A stretch of DNA of 64,000 nt, taken from IMG/VR virus record IMGVR_UViG_3300042519_004024, positions 1-64,000 of that record, one strand, 5' to 3'. The stretch comes from a virus. Below are positions 15,424 to 23,455 of this stretch, piece by piece. Position numbers and translations under genes: made by a program. The notes beneath the pieces are model-generated. The model saw only the letters and a program-made list of their open reading frames with translations, ran no database searches and was not told the origin of the DNA. How positions within the stretch are numbered: position 1 is the first letter of the stretch; each line of letters begins with the position of its first letter.

Positions 15424-15792
15424 TTAATATGTAACGTGTTCTGCTTCTGTATCAAACTCACTATTAAACCAATCTATAACATACGTTGCTGCGTCTTCAC
15501 CTAAATAATTTTCAAGCGTTTTATATATTTCTGGATTCATATGTAGTTCTCTTTTTGTAGGGGTATACGACGCATATATATGATCGGTTTTATTATCAAA
15601 ACATTCATATAAAAAACTATCCCAAAACAATGGTCGTCTTTCTTTTAAGTGTGCACCATCTTTATTAAAGTTTGGATAAAGTGCCTTTAATATTGAATCA
15701 ACGGCACTAATGTTTTTAATTATTTGGTTACTGTAGTCTTCCTGTGGAAACTCCTCGATTAATACTTTTCTTATATGTTCTTGTAGATTCAT
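15424..15792 (-). CDS. Type D-tagged hypothetical protein
   Basis: A 122-residue protein starting MNLQEHIRKVLIEE (tag end Leu-Ile-Glu). The body includes KERRPLFWDSFLYECF and ends EAEHVTY; no recognised domain. First gene of the four-gene second type D operon, ending 2 bases from the protease start, with a TATTTAT box 7 bases upstream. Confidence 0.78.
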   Translation of the reverse strand: MNLQEHIRKVLIEEFPQEDYSNQIIKNISAVDSILKALYPNFNKDGAHLKERRPLFWDSFLYECFDNKTDHIYASYTPTKRELHMNPEIYKTLENYLGEDAATYVIDWFNSEFDTEAEHVTY

Positions 15793-15799
15793 ATTATAG

Positions 15800-15806
15800 A
15801 TAAATA
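15800..15806 (-). promoter_or_regulatory. Late-type promoter box TATTTAT
   Basis: Sense GATATATTTATC, 7 bases before the ATG at 15792; drives the second type D operon. Confidence 0.55.
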
Positions 15807-15837
15807 TATCCCTAACACAATTATGTTGTTGTGTAGG

Positions 15838-16251
15838 TTATATTATATGACAACCGTTAGCCCAATTACTTACTTCACTTGTTATGGGTATACCAACATT
15901 ATTAAATGAAGAACTTCTATGTATATTAACATATGTATCCGCATTGTTTGCCATATCTATACCACCATATAAATCTTTATAGTAATCTGATGATTTTATC
16001 ACAATAGTCTTTGGTTCTGGTAAATTAATTACTTCCATATAGATTTTAAACATCTTTTCAGGTAAGTAAGTTTTTAATTTTGATTCAATTGTTATTTTAT
16101 TTCTTAGTTTAACTAAATGAAAGAGACTACTAAGTGTGTCTGATTTTTTTGCATCAAAAAGTTTTGTGATATGATATACATCATCTTTTACTTCTACCTT
16201 AATATTATCGGCGTCTAATATGTCTATTATATATTTTATTATATGATCCAT
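15838..16251 (-). CDS. Hypothetical protein, early-type promoter
   Basis: A 137-residue protein from the ATG at 16251 (MDHIIKYIIDILDADNIKVE). Although the first helix is amphipathic, it lacks a Leu-x-Glu and the gene has a TAnnTTTG promoter, so I do not count it as tagged. It has an alpha/beta pattern and ends NWANGCHII. The -7 box lies 4 bases before the ATG, so the mRNA is probably leaderless. Function unknown. Confidence 0.7.
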   Translation of the reverse strand: MDHIIKYIIDILDADNIKVEVKDDVYHITKLFDAKKSDTLSSLFHLVKLRNKITIESKLKTYLPEKMFKIYMEVINLPEPKTIVIKSSDYYKDLYGGIDMANNADTYVNIHRSSSFNNVGIPITSEVSNWANGCHII

Positions 16252-16255
16252 TATA

Positions 16256-16287
16256 CAAATATAAAAAAAATCCCTCATTTATACAAA
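16256..16287 (-). promoter_or_regulatory. Promoter TTTG-N20-TATATTTG, 4 bases before ATG
   Basis: TATATTTG is at 16256-16263 and TTTG at 16284-16287 with a 20-base spacer. The upstream terminator hairpin is inside the spacer and the -33 element. Confidence 0.7.
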
Positions 16288-16296
16288 TGAAGGATT
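16262..16296 (-). terminator. Terminator overlapping next promoter
   Basis: AATCCTTCATTT pairs with AAATGAGGGATT (one mismatch, 4-base loop), followed by eight T on the minus strand. It ends the operon that reads through 16331 and overlaps the promoter of 15838-16251. Confidence 0.7.
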
Positions 16297-16330
16297 AACT
16301 ATTTTTATATATACCTAGCTGTTGTCGTTA

Positions 16331-16720
16331 TTAACCATTAAATTCGTCTTGCATTATATGGTAAATTAAAGTTACCTTTGTGTCATTGTTTAAGTTCCAA
16401 TTACAACCAATAAATAACATTTGAAGGTATCTATCATTTGTTTTAACTAATGTCCCATTTGTTTTAAATTCATAATCTTTAATTATGTTATACAGTTCAG
16501 TATCGCATCTATCAATTTCGTGTGTAAACTGCCCCATATCCGGATCTTCACATTGTGTTGATACTTCAAAATAACATTCAAACTGCTGCCATCTATCGTC
16601 ATACCTAACCTCACGAACTGAAATTTCTTTTATAATTTTTGAATTTGATTCAACAATATAACTCAAAGTCTGAAACGACTTTGTTGCATTTTCTATTAAT
16701 TTTTCTACACTATATTCCAT
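16331..16720 (-). CDS. Hypothetical protein at end of type A operon
   Basis: A 129-residue protein starting MEYSVEKLIENATKSFQTLS. The N terminus is helical but is not a clear tag (IVESN at residues 22-26 might be a remote one). The body is beta-rich with conserved-looking cysteines (STQCEDPDMG, RCDTELY). Two bases separate it from the upstream tagged gene, so it belongs to the same transcript. Unknown function. Confidence 0.68.
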   Translation of the reverse strand: MEYSVEKLIENATKSFQTLSYIVESNSKIIKEISVREVRYDDRWQQFECYFEVSTQCEDPDMGQFTHEIDRCDTELYNIIKDYEFKTNGTLVKTNDRYLQMLFIGCNWNLNNDTKVTLIYHIMQDEFNG

Positions 16721-16722
16721 AA

Positions 16723-17361
16723 TTATTGTCCTCTTACTCTTTTCATTTCTTCTGAACGAAGTTTATCTACATATAATTTATCAATATACCCAGGAGTTTC
16801 TTTTTCTTTTTTAATTAAATCGTTTGCTTTCCATAAAGTATTTTTAACAATAAAATCAATCATTTCATCATTTGTAACTCCTTCAGGTTTTGAAACAGGA
16901 GGAACGCAAATTTGAGTTTTTTCTGGATGTACAGAAAATTCATCTACTGTTATATCATTTCTTCCCATTTTATTTTGGATTGTTTCTAAAAATGTGTCTT
17001 CAAACCAATCTTGAATAACATATTTTAAATAGTTTTTTCTTACGGGAATGTCTGAATTTAATTCATCAAATATATCTTTAGGTATTTGTAATTCACCACT
17101 TTCAAAATCTCTTTCTTCCGTTTTTCTTTTATCATCAAAAACATTTTCATCATGGAAGAATAATATAACACTCATTATTTCTTTTCCGTCGTTACACCAT
17201 TCAAAATCATGTCTTGTTTCCCAAGATTTGTCATGATACATTTGCGCACCATCAACATAGTCGTTTAACCACCTATAGATAAGTTTATCCACACTTGGTG
17301 TTGGCTTTGAGTATTTTTTATTTACCTCCTGTAATAATATTTTTTTAATTAAGTTTTTCAT
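16723..17361 (-). CDS. Type A-tagged hypothetical protein
   Basis: A 212-residue protein starting MKNLIKKILLQEVNKKYSKP, tag end Leu-Gln-Glu. The body has a short helix, a beta segment with MSVILFFHDEN, and a C-terminal helix ending RSEEMKRVRGQ. No family recognised. Sixth gene from the promoter of the long type A operon 22070 to 16331. Confidence 0.78.
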   Translation of the reverse strand: MKNLIKKILLQEVNKKYSKPTPSVDKLIYRWLNDYVDGAQMYHDKSWETRHDFEWCNDGKEIMSVILFFHDENVFDDKRKTEERDFESGELQIPKDIFDELNSDIPVRKNYLKYVIQDWFEDTFLETIQNKMGRNDITVDEFSVHPEKTQICVPPVSKPEGVTNDEMIDFIVKNTLWKANDLIKKEKETPGYIDKLYVDKLRSEEMKRVRGQ

Positions 17362-17366
17362 ATTAG

Positions 17367-19274
17367 TTAATTATACATTGGTTTCCACCCACAATTAGGT
17401 TTACCATAACTTCCGACATTTAAATTATCGATTGGTAAATAACTTTTTATTGCTTCTTTAACTACCGTTATTTTTTTCCTAATGTAATGGTATTTCCCAT
17501 CATGTGTAAATTTATCATTTAATTCTTCTGTTCCAAAAACTAAATAAACAGAATACATATCATCTTCGTCGTCATACCACATATCAATATCACAAACACC
17601 CTCATCATTTTTGAATGGTTCGACAATATCTTTTAATAATTCTATATAGTTAGTTTTTTCTTTTTGTTCTCTTAGATAAATGTTTTCTTTTCCACAGTCT
17701 TTAACGTATTTTGAATATATTTCAAGTGAAATCCCTGTATAATCCCAAACCGTTTCCCATATATCGTCTAATACGTCGTCATACATTTTTTGAACCGCCT
17801 GTGTTTGTGGCCACATTTTTGTACCATAACCTCCAATAAATGTTACAGTAACTCCTGGGTAATTAATAACATTATCTAAAGATTTATCGTCAACATTTTT
17901 TAATTCAAATCCACATATAACGTGTTCATATTGTGGTAAAACTAAAGTATTTAAAACTGTGGTAATAAGTTCGTTTGTTGATTTCTCTTTGGATTCATTT
18001 ATATCTCTATCGAAATGTATATAGTATTTGAAGTCCATAGGAAATACTTCCAAGTCTTCCATGACTTGTTTCCCAACTCTTTTAATGACAGAGTTAATTC
18101 CTCCACCCAATCTAATCGAGTCTTCAACATTAAAGAATATATTAACAATAACATCATCGTGTGTGTCATCATAATACACAGTAAATTTTTTAACACTTGG
18201 GTATTCGTTTGTGTTTAAATAATCTTCTATTTTTTGAATCAATTTATTAAACTTTCTTTCTTGTTTAGATTCGTCAGATTCATTCATGAACTCAACCTCA
18301 TCCTCACAATTTTTTACATACCACGGGGTATAGATATATACCCTTATACCCATAGAACTTAGTGTATTTTCTAAAGATTCTAATTCTTGTTCTATGTCAT
18401 TATCACCAAAATAAGATGCTGTAGTTTTTGATCTTATTTCATATTCCTCATCTTCAGGATTGTATTCTACCCATATATCACAAAGTCCGTCCCAACTGAC
18501 TAAAGATAATAATGTGTTTATAACTTTTAGATTCTTTTCTATTTCTGTATCTTTGTTTTCTTTAATTGTTTCCTTACATCTTGTACTATCATATGAAACA
18601 AACGCCATTTCTATTATTGGTAAATATGTTTCTAGTGTATTTTTCATTTCTGTTCGTTTCTCACTGAATACATCATATCCAGGATATCTTCCTTTTTTGT
18701 AATATAAAACAATTTGTAAAGCATCTTCACCTGCATTTAAAAAAAACTCCGTTCTATATCCGCACAAGTCATCTTCATTTACTATACCATAAACAATACT
18801 GTCTATAACATCTTGGTACTGTTTAAACTCCTCTTCTTTTGGGTGCGGTTTTATTCCTTCTACAATATATTCATCACCTTTTCCTGAACCTTCATAAATC
18901 AATTTTATTGCGTCTCTTGGTATGTTTTCAAACGTTACAATGTGTTTTGACCTCGATTCAAAATGTCTATCTTTATACCACTTAACATTTGGTATTTTTG
19001 TTGTATCAATTTCCCATACATCATCGTCATATGTTGAATCGAACCAAGCTCTTTTGTTTGATGAGTTGGTTGCAAATATCGCGGGTTTACATTTTGTTCC
19101 ATATCCAACATATATTCTATAACATTCTCCATCTTTAACCTTTAATCCTTGTTCTTCAATTTTATTTCTAAACATAGGATTTGATTGATGAAATACTTTT
19201 TCATTTGGAATTATTTCTTTTCCTGCCGGTGAATAAGTTTCTTCTCTTAATATATGTCTAATTAGTTCTTTCAT
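17367..19274 (-). CDS. Type A-tagged multi-repeat protein with ART-like N domain
   Basis: A 635-residue protein starting MKELIRHILREETYSP. Residues about 20-130 (KVFHQSNPMFRNKIEEQGLK, a CKPAIFATNSS strand, then DDDVWEIDTTKI) resemble ADP-ribosyltransferase or KptA-like folds that trap NAD in a cleft. After that come about five diverged repeats of 80-95 residues. Each has a helix, a W/C-D-x-beta unit (LCGYRTEF, LCDIWVEY, VICGFELK, VCDIDMWY) and an end with YVKNCED- or YVKDCGK-like words. A large packaged effector is likely; enzymatic activity is not proven. Confidence 0.72.
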   Translation of the reverse strand: MKELIRHILREETYSPAGKEIIPNEKVFHQSNPMFRNKIEEQGLKVKDGECYRIYVGYGTKCKPAIFATNSSNKRAWFDSTYDDDVWEIDTTKIPNVKWYKDRHFESRSKHIVTFENIPRDAIKLIYEGSGKGDEYIVEGIKPHPKEEEFKQYQDVIDSIVYGIVNEDDLCGYRTEFFLNAGEDALQIVLYYKKGRYPGYDVFSEKRTEMKNTLETYLPIIEMAFVSYDSTRCKETIKENKDTEIEKNLKVINTLLSLVSWDGLCDIWVEYNPEDEEYEIRSKTTASYFGDNDIEQELESLENTLSSMGIRVYIYTPWYVKNCEDEVEFMNESDESKQERKFNKLIQKIEDYLNTNEYPSVKKFTVYYDDTHDDVIVNIFFNVEDSIRLGGGINSVIKRVGKQVMEDLEVFPMDFKYYIHFDRDINESKEKSTNELITTVLNTLVLPQYEHVICGFELKNVDDKSLDNVINYPGVTVTFIGGYGTKMWPQTQAVQKMYDDVLDDIWETVWDYTGISLEIYSKYVKDCGKENIYLREQKEKTNYIELLKDIVEPFKNDEGVCDIDMWYDDEDDMYSVYLVFGTEELNDKFTHDGKYHYIRKKITVVKEAIKSYLPIDNLNVGSYGKPNCGWKPMYN

Positions 19275-19286
19275 TTAATAAAAAGA

Positions 19287-20657
19287 TTATACTGTTGTAG
19301 TGGTTGGTTTAGCACAGAATGGTATTTCAAATGGTCCTTTTGGATCACCAATAACATCATAAATTGTTTCACCTTTTGAATTTTTAACTAAGACTCTTAC
19401 GGATTCTTCATGCGCTTTAGGATGACTAGGAGTGCTTTCTAAAATCAAAAATTTATCATTATTTGCAACTGCCTTATCATATATCGCTTTAGCCTTCTCA
19501 TCATCAATTGTAAAGACATTATATCTATAATTCCCTGCAGGAAAACAAGCGGTATTTCTGTCTTTACTTGTTTTAAGTGTTTGGGCGTTTTTAGTAGTTT
19601 CACAACATTCGTGTGTCCTATTCCATTTAAGACTTGTTAACTGTTCTTTATCAGGTAAAACTTGTATATCCATAGTACCAATTTTTCCAGGGGCATTTTT
19701 ATCTTGAACTGAGTTACCTTTGGCATCTTTTACAGTTAAATAAAAATCATTACCCGTATTGTCGTTTTCTTGCCCCGCACTAGCATTGTTAACACTTGCG
19801 TACAATTTACCATCATCTCTGACTATTGGCTCACCATTTAATGTTAATTTAAATCTACCTCTATTACAACAGTGAGCGGCTTTTGGTGTTGCTTCAACAA
19901 CTTCGTCATAGTTAAACTCAACCGTTAATCCTTTAATACAAGCCAAATCAGGATTTCTTTCTCCTTTATACTCACATATTGTCCCGTTGAATAGGACTAT
20001 TTGTCCTGGATTAGGATAACTTGCGGTATCTCTATTTTCGTCTATCCTTCCACCCGTATCAACTATATGAGACTCTATTACTGGCGTATCTATAAACACA
20101 ATTCTGTTTTTTGTTAAAAGGGGTTTCATTGATTTCCATAAGTTATTTGCTCTGTCTGCAGCATATTTAAGATCATCATCAAAAAATACTTGGTATTCTG
20201 GATAATTTAAATCATTTATTCCCGCACCTGATAACACGGTATTATAGGAAGTTTTATCGTATGTTTTTACCACATAATTATTATCCATAGTAGGTAAAAC
20301 TGCTCTACCACCAGTAGATGAATATTGTACATATTTATTATTTCTATCACTTCTCACCCTATTTGATGCACACCCAATTAATGTTACTTTACTAATACCT
20401 AAAAATGTTCCTAATTGCCATTTACTATATAAATCAGGTAAATTTGTATTAACATATTCTAAAATACCATTTATAAATTCTTGAGCTCTTTCATTAGTGG
20501 CTGCCTGAGCGGCACTAAACTCTTTTGAGTAATCTTTAAGATTTAAACACGTTCCCTCAACTGTTGATGTTGCGTCTTTTTCCTCACTAAGAATAATTCT
20601 CTTAATGTTCATTAAATCTTGGATTCTAAATATTTCTTCTTTTAATAAATTTTTCAT
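19287..20657 (-). CDS. Tagged 456-residue protein of unknown fold
   Basis: Starts MKNLLKEEIFRIQDLMNIKR, then IILSEE. It has an A-like front half and a D-like IQDLM element, ending Leu-Ser-Glu, so it looks like a hybrid tag. The body has eight or more cysteines, a segment ADRANNLWKSMKPLL and beta-rich C-terminal repeats, and ends KPTTTTV. I considered a distant OmpA-like peptidoglycan-binding domain but the key motif is not convincing. In the type A operon. Confidence 0.72.
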   Translation of the reverse strand: MKNLLKEEIFRIQDLMNIKRIILSEEKDATSTVEGTCLNLKDYSKEFSAAQAATNERAQEFINGILEYVNTNLPDLYSKWQLGTFLGISKVTLIGCASNRVRSDRNNKYVQYSSTGGRAVLPTMDNNYVVKTYDKTSYNTVLSGAGINDLNYPEYQVFFDDDLKYAADRANNLWKSMKPLLTKNRIVFIDTPVIESHIVDTGGRIDENRDTASYPNPGQIVLFNGTICEYKGERNPDLACIKGLTVEFNYDEVVEATPKAAHCCNRGRFKLTLNGEPIVRDDGKLYASVNNASAGQENDNTGNDFYLTVKDAKGNSVQDKNAPGKIGTMDIQVLPDKEQLTSLKWNRTHECCETTKNAQTLKTSKDRNTACFPAGNYRYNVFTIDDEKAKAIYDKAVANNDKFLILESTPSHPKAHEESVRVLVKNSKGETIYDVIGDPKGPFEIPFCAKPTTTTV

Positions 20658-21139
20658 CTAACAAACATATAATAATTTATATTTATGTCTTTTTCATGAA
20701 CATTTATTTTACCAAAGATATCTTGTCTTTCTTCTTTCATTTTATATTCATTAGGAATCAATTCATACATTTCTTCAAAAAGTGTTTTAATTTTTTTACT
20801 TTCAATATATGGGTCATCATCTAATAAACTAAAATCTAATAAACTAAATGGATAAGCAAAACTTTCTTTTCGCTCAATTTGTTCATCTATTACGTCAGGA
20901 TATTTTAAATAATAATCTTTAAATGGTAAGTCGTAATATTCTTTAACTTTATCAACATTAACCTTTAAATCAATGTATAAATAATACTTACTTTCATCAT
21001 AATCTCCATTTTTTTCCCAACCGACAATAAAAGGAAATGTTTTATTTACTACCTTAACTACAATATCAATACCTTTATCGATCATATTATAATCGTTTTC
21101 AACTTCTTCTTTTAATATTCTTCTAATTAGTTGTTTCAT
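20654..21139 (-). CDS. Type A-tagged hypothetical protein
   Basis: A 161-residue protein starting MKQLIRRILKEEVENDY, tag end Leu-Lys-Glu. It then shows a helix, a strand with YYLYIDLKVN, and an acidic C-terminal half; this outline resembles the repeat unit of the 635-residue protein downstream. Overlaps both neighbours by 4 bases. No catalytic motif recognised. Confidence 0.78.
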   Translation of the reverse strand: MKQLIRRILKEEVENDYNMIDKGIDIVVKVVNKTFPFIVGWEKNGDYDESKYYLYIDLKVNVDKVKEYYDLPFKDYYLKYPDVIDEQIERKESFAYPFSLLDFSLLDDDPYIESKKIKTLFEEMYELIPNEYKMKEERQDIFGKINVHEKDININYYMFVR

Positions 21140-21678
21140 TTTGATTCTAATTTATCTATAATTCTTTGTACATTATCTTTTTCCATTCTTCCGTAAAAGG
21201 CGGATGAGTCTTCTATACTTACACCATTGATTTCCGCTAAGGTAAGAAAGTTATCGGATCTTTTTTTTTCTAATTCAGGACAATCAAAATGAGCAATCTC
21301 AAAAGAACCTTCCTGTTCAAAACTATCTATTATATATGCATTGAAGAAGTCTATTTCCTCTTCTGTTAGTTTAGACTCGTCGTATTTAACATTTATATCT
21401 GCCCAACTATTGGTTCTCCATTTATTCCAATGTTCGTCTACAATATCAAAATCTAAAGTTATACAAGGGCAGTGTGCAAGATCATAATTAATATTAACCT
21501 TACCATTTGCCCCCCCAATTCTTTTTAAAATATTTGGGTTATCCCTGAATATACTTTTTAAGTTATCAACCCCACCAACATATCTTACTACAGAAAAAAT
21601 ACCTTCTCTGTTAATCATATCTAATAAATCATTAGACATGTTAGTTTCTTTTAATATTTTTCTAATCAGTTGTTTCAT
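21136..21678 (-). CDS. Type A-tagged LVGG-family protein
   Basis: A 180-residue protein starting MKQLIRKILKETNMSNDLLD. The motif MINREGIFSVVRYVGG matches the DGW/LVGG paralogues at 908, 1689 and 9348. The middle has two cysteines in AHCPCITLDFD. The C-terminal half is helical and ends in Lys/Glu-rich sequence. Part of the type A operon. Confidence 0.78.
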   Translation of the reverse strand: MKQLIRKILKETNMSNDLLDMINREGIFSVVRYVGGVDNLKSIFRDNPNILKRIGGANGKVNINYDLAHCPCITLDFDIVDEHWNKWRTNSWADINVKYDESKLTEEEIDFFNAYIIDSFEQEGSFEIAHFDCPELEKKRSDNFLTLAEINGVSIEDSSAFYGRMEKDNVQRIIDKLESK

Positions 21679-21680
21679 AA

Positions 21681-22070
21681 TTAAAAATTAACCCAAGCCT
21701 GTGCCTTGAATTCTAAGTCTATTGGACAACCATATAACAAAGTGTCAAAGTCAAAATAATTTTTGAAAATATTTAAAACATCTAACTTTATTGGACTTTT
21801 TGGTCTTATTTCTTCTTTCTTTAAATCTTTAAATTTTAATGTCACAACTAATACCTCCACTCTAGGGTTTTCCATACCTAACCTTATAGATCCTAAAAGA
21901 ACATTTTTTTTTCTGTATTCAACATCAACAAGGTTTGGGTGTTCTGATTTAATGTAATCAATAATTGTATCTTTACTTCTTTCAAACCTTTCAAGTTCAT
22001 TGTAGTAATTATCAATAAACTCTTGTCCTTGAAGTTCCTCTTTTAATATATTTTTAATTAGTTTTTTCAT
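21681..22070 (-). CDS. Type A-tagged hypothetical protein, operon leader
   Basis: A 129-residue protein from the ATG at 22070 (MKKLIKNILKEELQG, tag end Leu-Lys-Glu); the longer frame runs through the divergent promoter region. The body has a helix followed by a beta-rich region with PRVEVLVVTLKFKD. No known domain. First gene of the type A operon, which has seven genes including the possibly untagged last one. Confidence 0.78.
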   Translation of the reverse strand: MKKLIKNILKEELQGQEFIDNYYNELERFERSKDTIIDYIKSEHPNLVDVEYRKKNVLLGSIRLGMENPRVEVLVVTLKFKDLKKEEIRPKSPIKLDVLNIFKNYFDFDTLLYGCPIDLEFKAQAWVNF

Positions 22071-22106
22071 TATCTCATATTTATAGGTTTCCTTAAACCG
22101 TCTTTT

Positions 22107-22120
22107 ATAAATAATAAATA
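22107..22120 (-). promoter_or_regulatory. Tandem TATTTAT boxes, late promoter of type A operon
   Basis: Two adjacent ATAAATA words on the plus strand (22107-22113, 22114-22120), about 40 bases upstream of the ATG at 22070. Confidence 0.5.
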
Positions 22121-22132
22121 TTACTTTAAATG

Positions 22133-22139
22133 TATTTAT
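22133..22139 (+). promoter_or_regulatory. Late-type promoter box TATTTAT, divergent
   Basis: Sense TGTATTTATG, 17 bases before the plus-strand ATG at 22157. Confidence 0.45.
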
Positions 22140-22156
22140 GTTAAAAATAAAGTAAA

Positions 22157-22279
22157 ATGGCAAAGGCAAAAAAAGAAGGTAAAAAAGGTAAGTCAAGAAA
22201 AAGTATTTTAAAAACTATTAGACTAATCGAGAACAATAACAAGTTAATTAAAAAGTACTATGAAGAATTAGAAAAATAG
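22157..22279 (+). CDS. Small basic protein
   Basis: A 40-residue ORF starting MAKAKKEGKKGKSRKSILKT. The first 16 residues are mostly Lys, Gly and Arg, followed by a helix (IRLIENNNKLIKKYYEELEK). It resembles a small nucleic-acid-binding or core peptide. A TATTTAT box on the plus strand supports late expression, divergent from the type A operon. No family assigned. Confidence 0.6.
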   Translation: MAKAKKEGKKGKSRKSILKTIRLIENNNKLIKKYYEELEK

Positions 22280-22291
22280 ACTGTTTTTTTG

Positions 22292-22299
22292 TATCTTTA
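22292..22299 (+). promoter_or_regulatory. -7-like box TATCTTTA, 4 bases before ATG
   Basis: Near-consensus TAnnTTT box exactly 4 bases upstream of the ATG at 22304, the same spacing as in eight minus-strand genes. Confidence 0.5.
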
Positions 22300-22303
22300 C
22301 GAT

Positions 22304-22594
22304 ATGAAAGAACTACTAAAATATCTTATTATTCGTTGCACAACTCGTCACGCAAAAACGGCAATTGAGGTTTATAACACCTTATACCCAAAACAAAAAG
22401 AAATTGTTTACATTGAGAAGCCTATTATCACGCAGGTTGAAAACAATCTATCCGTAACCTCAGTACCAAAAACAAAGTCAAAAAGAGATGAGATTATGGA
22501 ATCACTATCTTATCTTAGAAGTAAAAAAGTAAAAACCAAACAAGATAAGGAATCAATCTACTCTTTAGAAATGGTTTTAAATAATATGAAATAA
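22304..22594 (+). CDS. Hypothetical basic protein
   Basis: A 96-residue protein from the ATG at 22304 (MKELLKYLIIRCTTRHAKTA). The N-terminal half is helical; the C-terminal half (KSKRDEIMESLSYLRSKKVK) is basic and helical. The MKELLKYLI start is not a Leu-x-Glu tag and the promoter is of the TAnnTTT class. No domain recognised. Followed by a strong bidirectional terminator. Confidence 0.68.
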   Translation: MKELLKYLIIRCTTRHAKTAIEVYNTLYPKQKEIVYIEKPIITQVENNLSVTSVPKTKSKRDEIMESLSYLRSKKVKTKQDKESIYSLEMVLNNMK

Positions 22595-22620
22595 AAAAGG
22601 GAGTTTTTTAACTCCCTTTC
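22593..22620. terminator. Bidirectional terminator
   Basis: AAAGGGAGTT-TTTT-AACTCCCTTT, a perfect 10-base stem with A and T tracts on both sides, between convergent genes 22304-22594 and 22624-23376. Confidence 0.85.
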
Positions 22621-22623
22621 TTT

Positions 22624-23376
22624 TTAAATCATCTCTTCAGCAAGTTCCCAAAGTTTTGTGTTTACTTGGTTTACCGCCATTATGTTTTGTAGTCCTCTGA
22701 GTTTAGTTCTTCGTCCGTTTGGTGATGAATACTCCATCCCTCCTCTGACAAACTTCTCCTGTACTACATTGAATACTTTCCACATATCGTCACCTTCATC
22801 CTCAAAACGGTTTGGTGTCAATAGTCCGACGATTTCTAAGTCGTTCAAGACTTTTTCTTTACTGAAACGAATCTCAGCCGACTTACGAACAAAATCAATC
22901 TTCTCGTCCGTTGTCATCTCACGTTCCATCATTCGGTTAACAGATCCTTCAATCTTTGGTAGTTTACCTGCGAATGACTCTGTAAGTCGTTTTACGTCAT
23001 CCAAATCAAATCGTTGGTGTCTTACATTAAATGACTCAGCAAGTGCCGTAGGAACTGTAAGTCCGTTTGAACATACAAGTCGGTGAAGTCCCGCACTTAC
23101 TCCAAGTGTAGTCATACCGTTGTGTGAGTTACGGATGATTGCTTCAACCAATGTGTCACCCACTTTTGGTAGTTCCCCATTACGTAAACGTATCTCGTGT
23201 ACTCCGTGTAATCCACGTCCTGTTTGTTTTGCGGATGCTATTTCCCATCCTTCTCTTTCAAAATTTTCAAGAATGTCCATAGTTGGAACAAATACATACT
23301 TGTCAGACATCTTTGGAGATGCTGAAGTTGCGAATACTGAAGGTGTTGCCGATTTAAGTTGTTCAAGTGTCATCAT
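22624..23376 (-). CDS. DUF932 (phage/plasmid-like) protein
   Basis: A 250-residue protein starting MMTLEQLKSATPSVFATSAS. It has the DUF932 layout: SDKYVFVPTMDILENFEREG near residue 24, then VHEIRLRN, HNGMTTLGVSAGLHRLVCSN and a C-terminal helical region with MWKVFNVVQEKFVRGGM. This family is common on phages and plasmids; its role is unknown and may concern DNA replication or anti-defence. The codon use is less AT-rich than its neighbours. A TATCTTTG box lies about 25 bases upstream. Confidence 0.88.
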   Translation of the reverse strand: MMTLEQLKSATPSVFATSASPKMSDKYVFVPTMDILENFEREGWEIASAKQTGRGLHGVHEIRLRNGELPKVGDTLVEAIIRNSHNGMTTLGVSAGLHRLVCSNGLTVPTALAESFNVRHQRFDLDDVKRLTESFAGKLPKIEGSVNRMMEREMTTDEKIDFVRKSAEIRFSKEKVLNDLEIVGLLTPNRFEDEGDDMWKVFNVVQEKFVRGGMEYSSPNGRRTKLRGLQNIMAVNQVNTKLWELAEEMI

Positions 23377-23400
23377 GTGTATATCGTTTTAATTGTTTTA

Positions 23401-23408
23401 CAAAGATA
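23401..23408 (-). promoter_or_regulatory. -7 box TATCTTTG
   Basis: TAnnTTTG match about 24 bases before the DUF932 start. Confidence 0.5.
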
Positions 23409-23444
23409 TGTAAATTATTATAAACTTCCAAATTTTTTTTAATA

Positions 23445-23451
23445 TATTTAT
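23445..23451 (+). promoter_or_regulatory. Late-type promoter box TATTTAT
   Basis: Sense ATATATTTATC, 4 bases before the plus-strand ATG at 23456. Confidence 0.55.
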
Positions 23452-23455
23452 CATT

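Larger units (their letters stand above)
9772..15792 (-). repeat. Dispersed DNA repeat encoding the type D tag
   Basis: The 17-base word TGTTCTTGTARRTTCAT (plus strand) ends nine genes' start codons, at 9788, 10451 (one mismatch), 11252, 12022, 12797, 13288, 14826, 15422 and 15792. Similarity extends further into the tag, while the sequence after the tag is unrelated. This points to tag shuffling by recombination. Confidence 0.8.

Noticed and set aside
19287-20657. OmpA-like domain in the 456-residue protein
   Set aside because: Only a loose ADRANNLW resemblance; the peptidoglycan-binding motif was not convincing.
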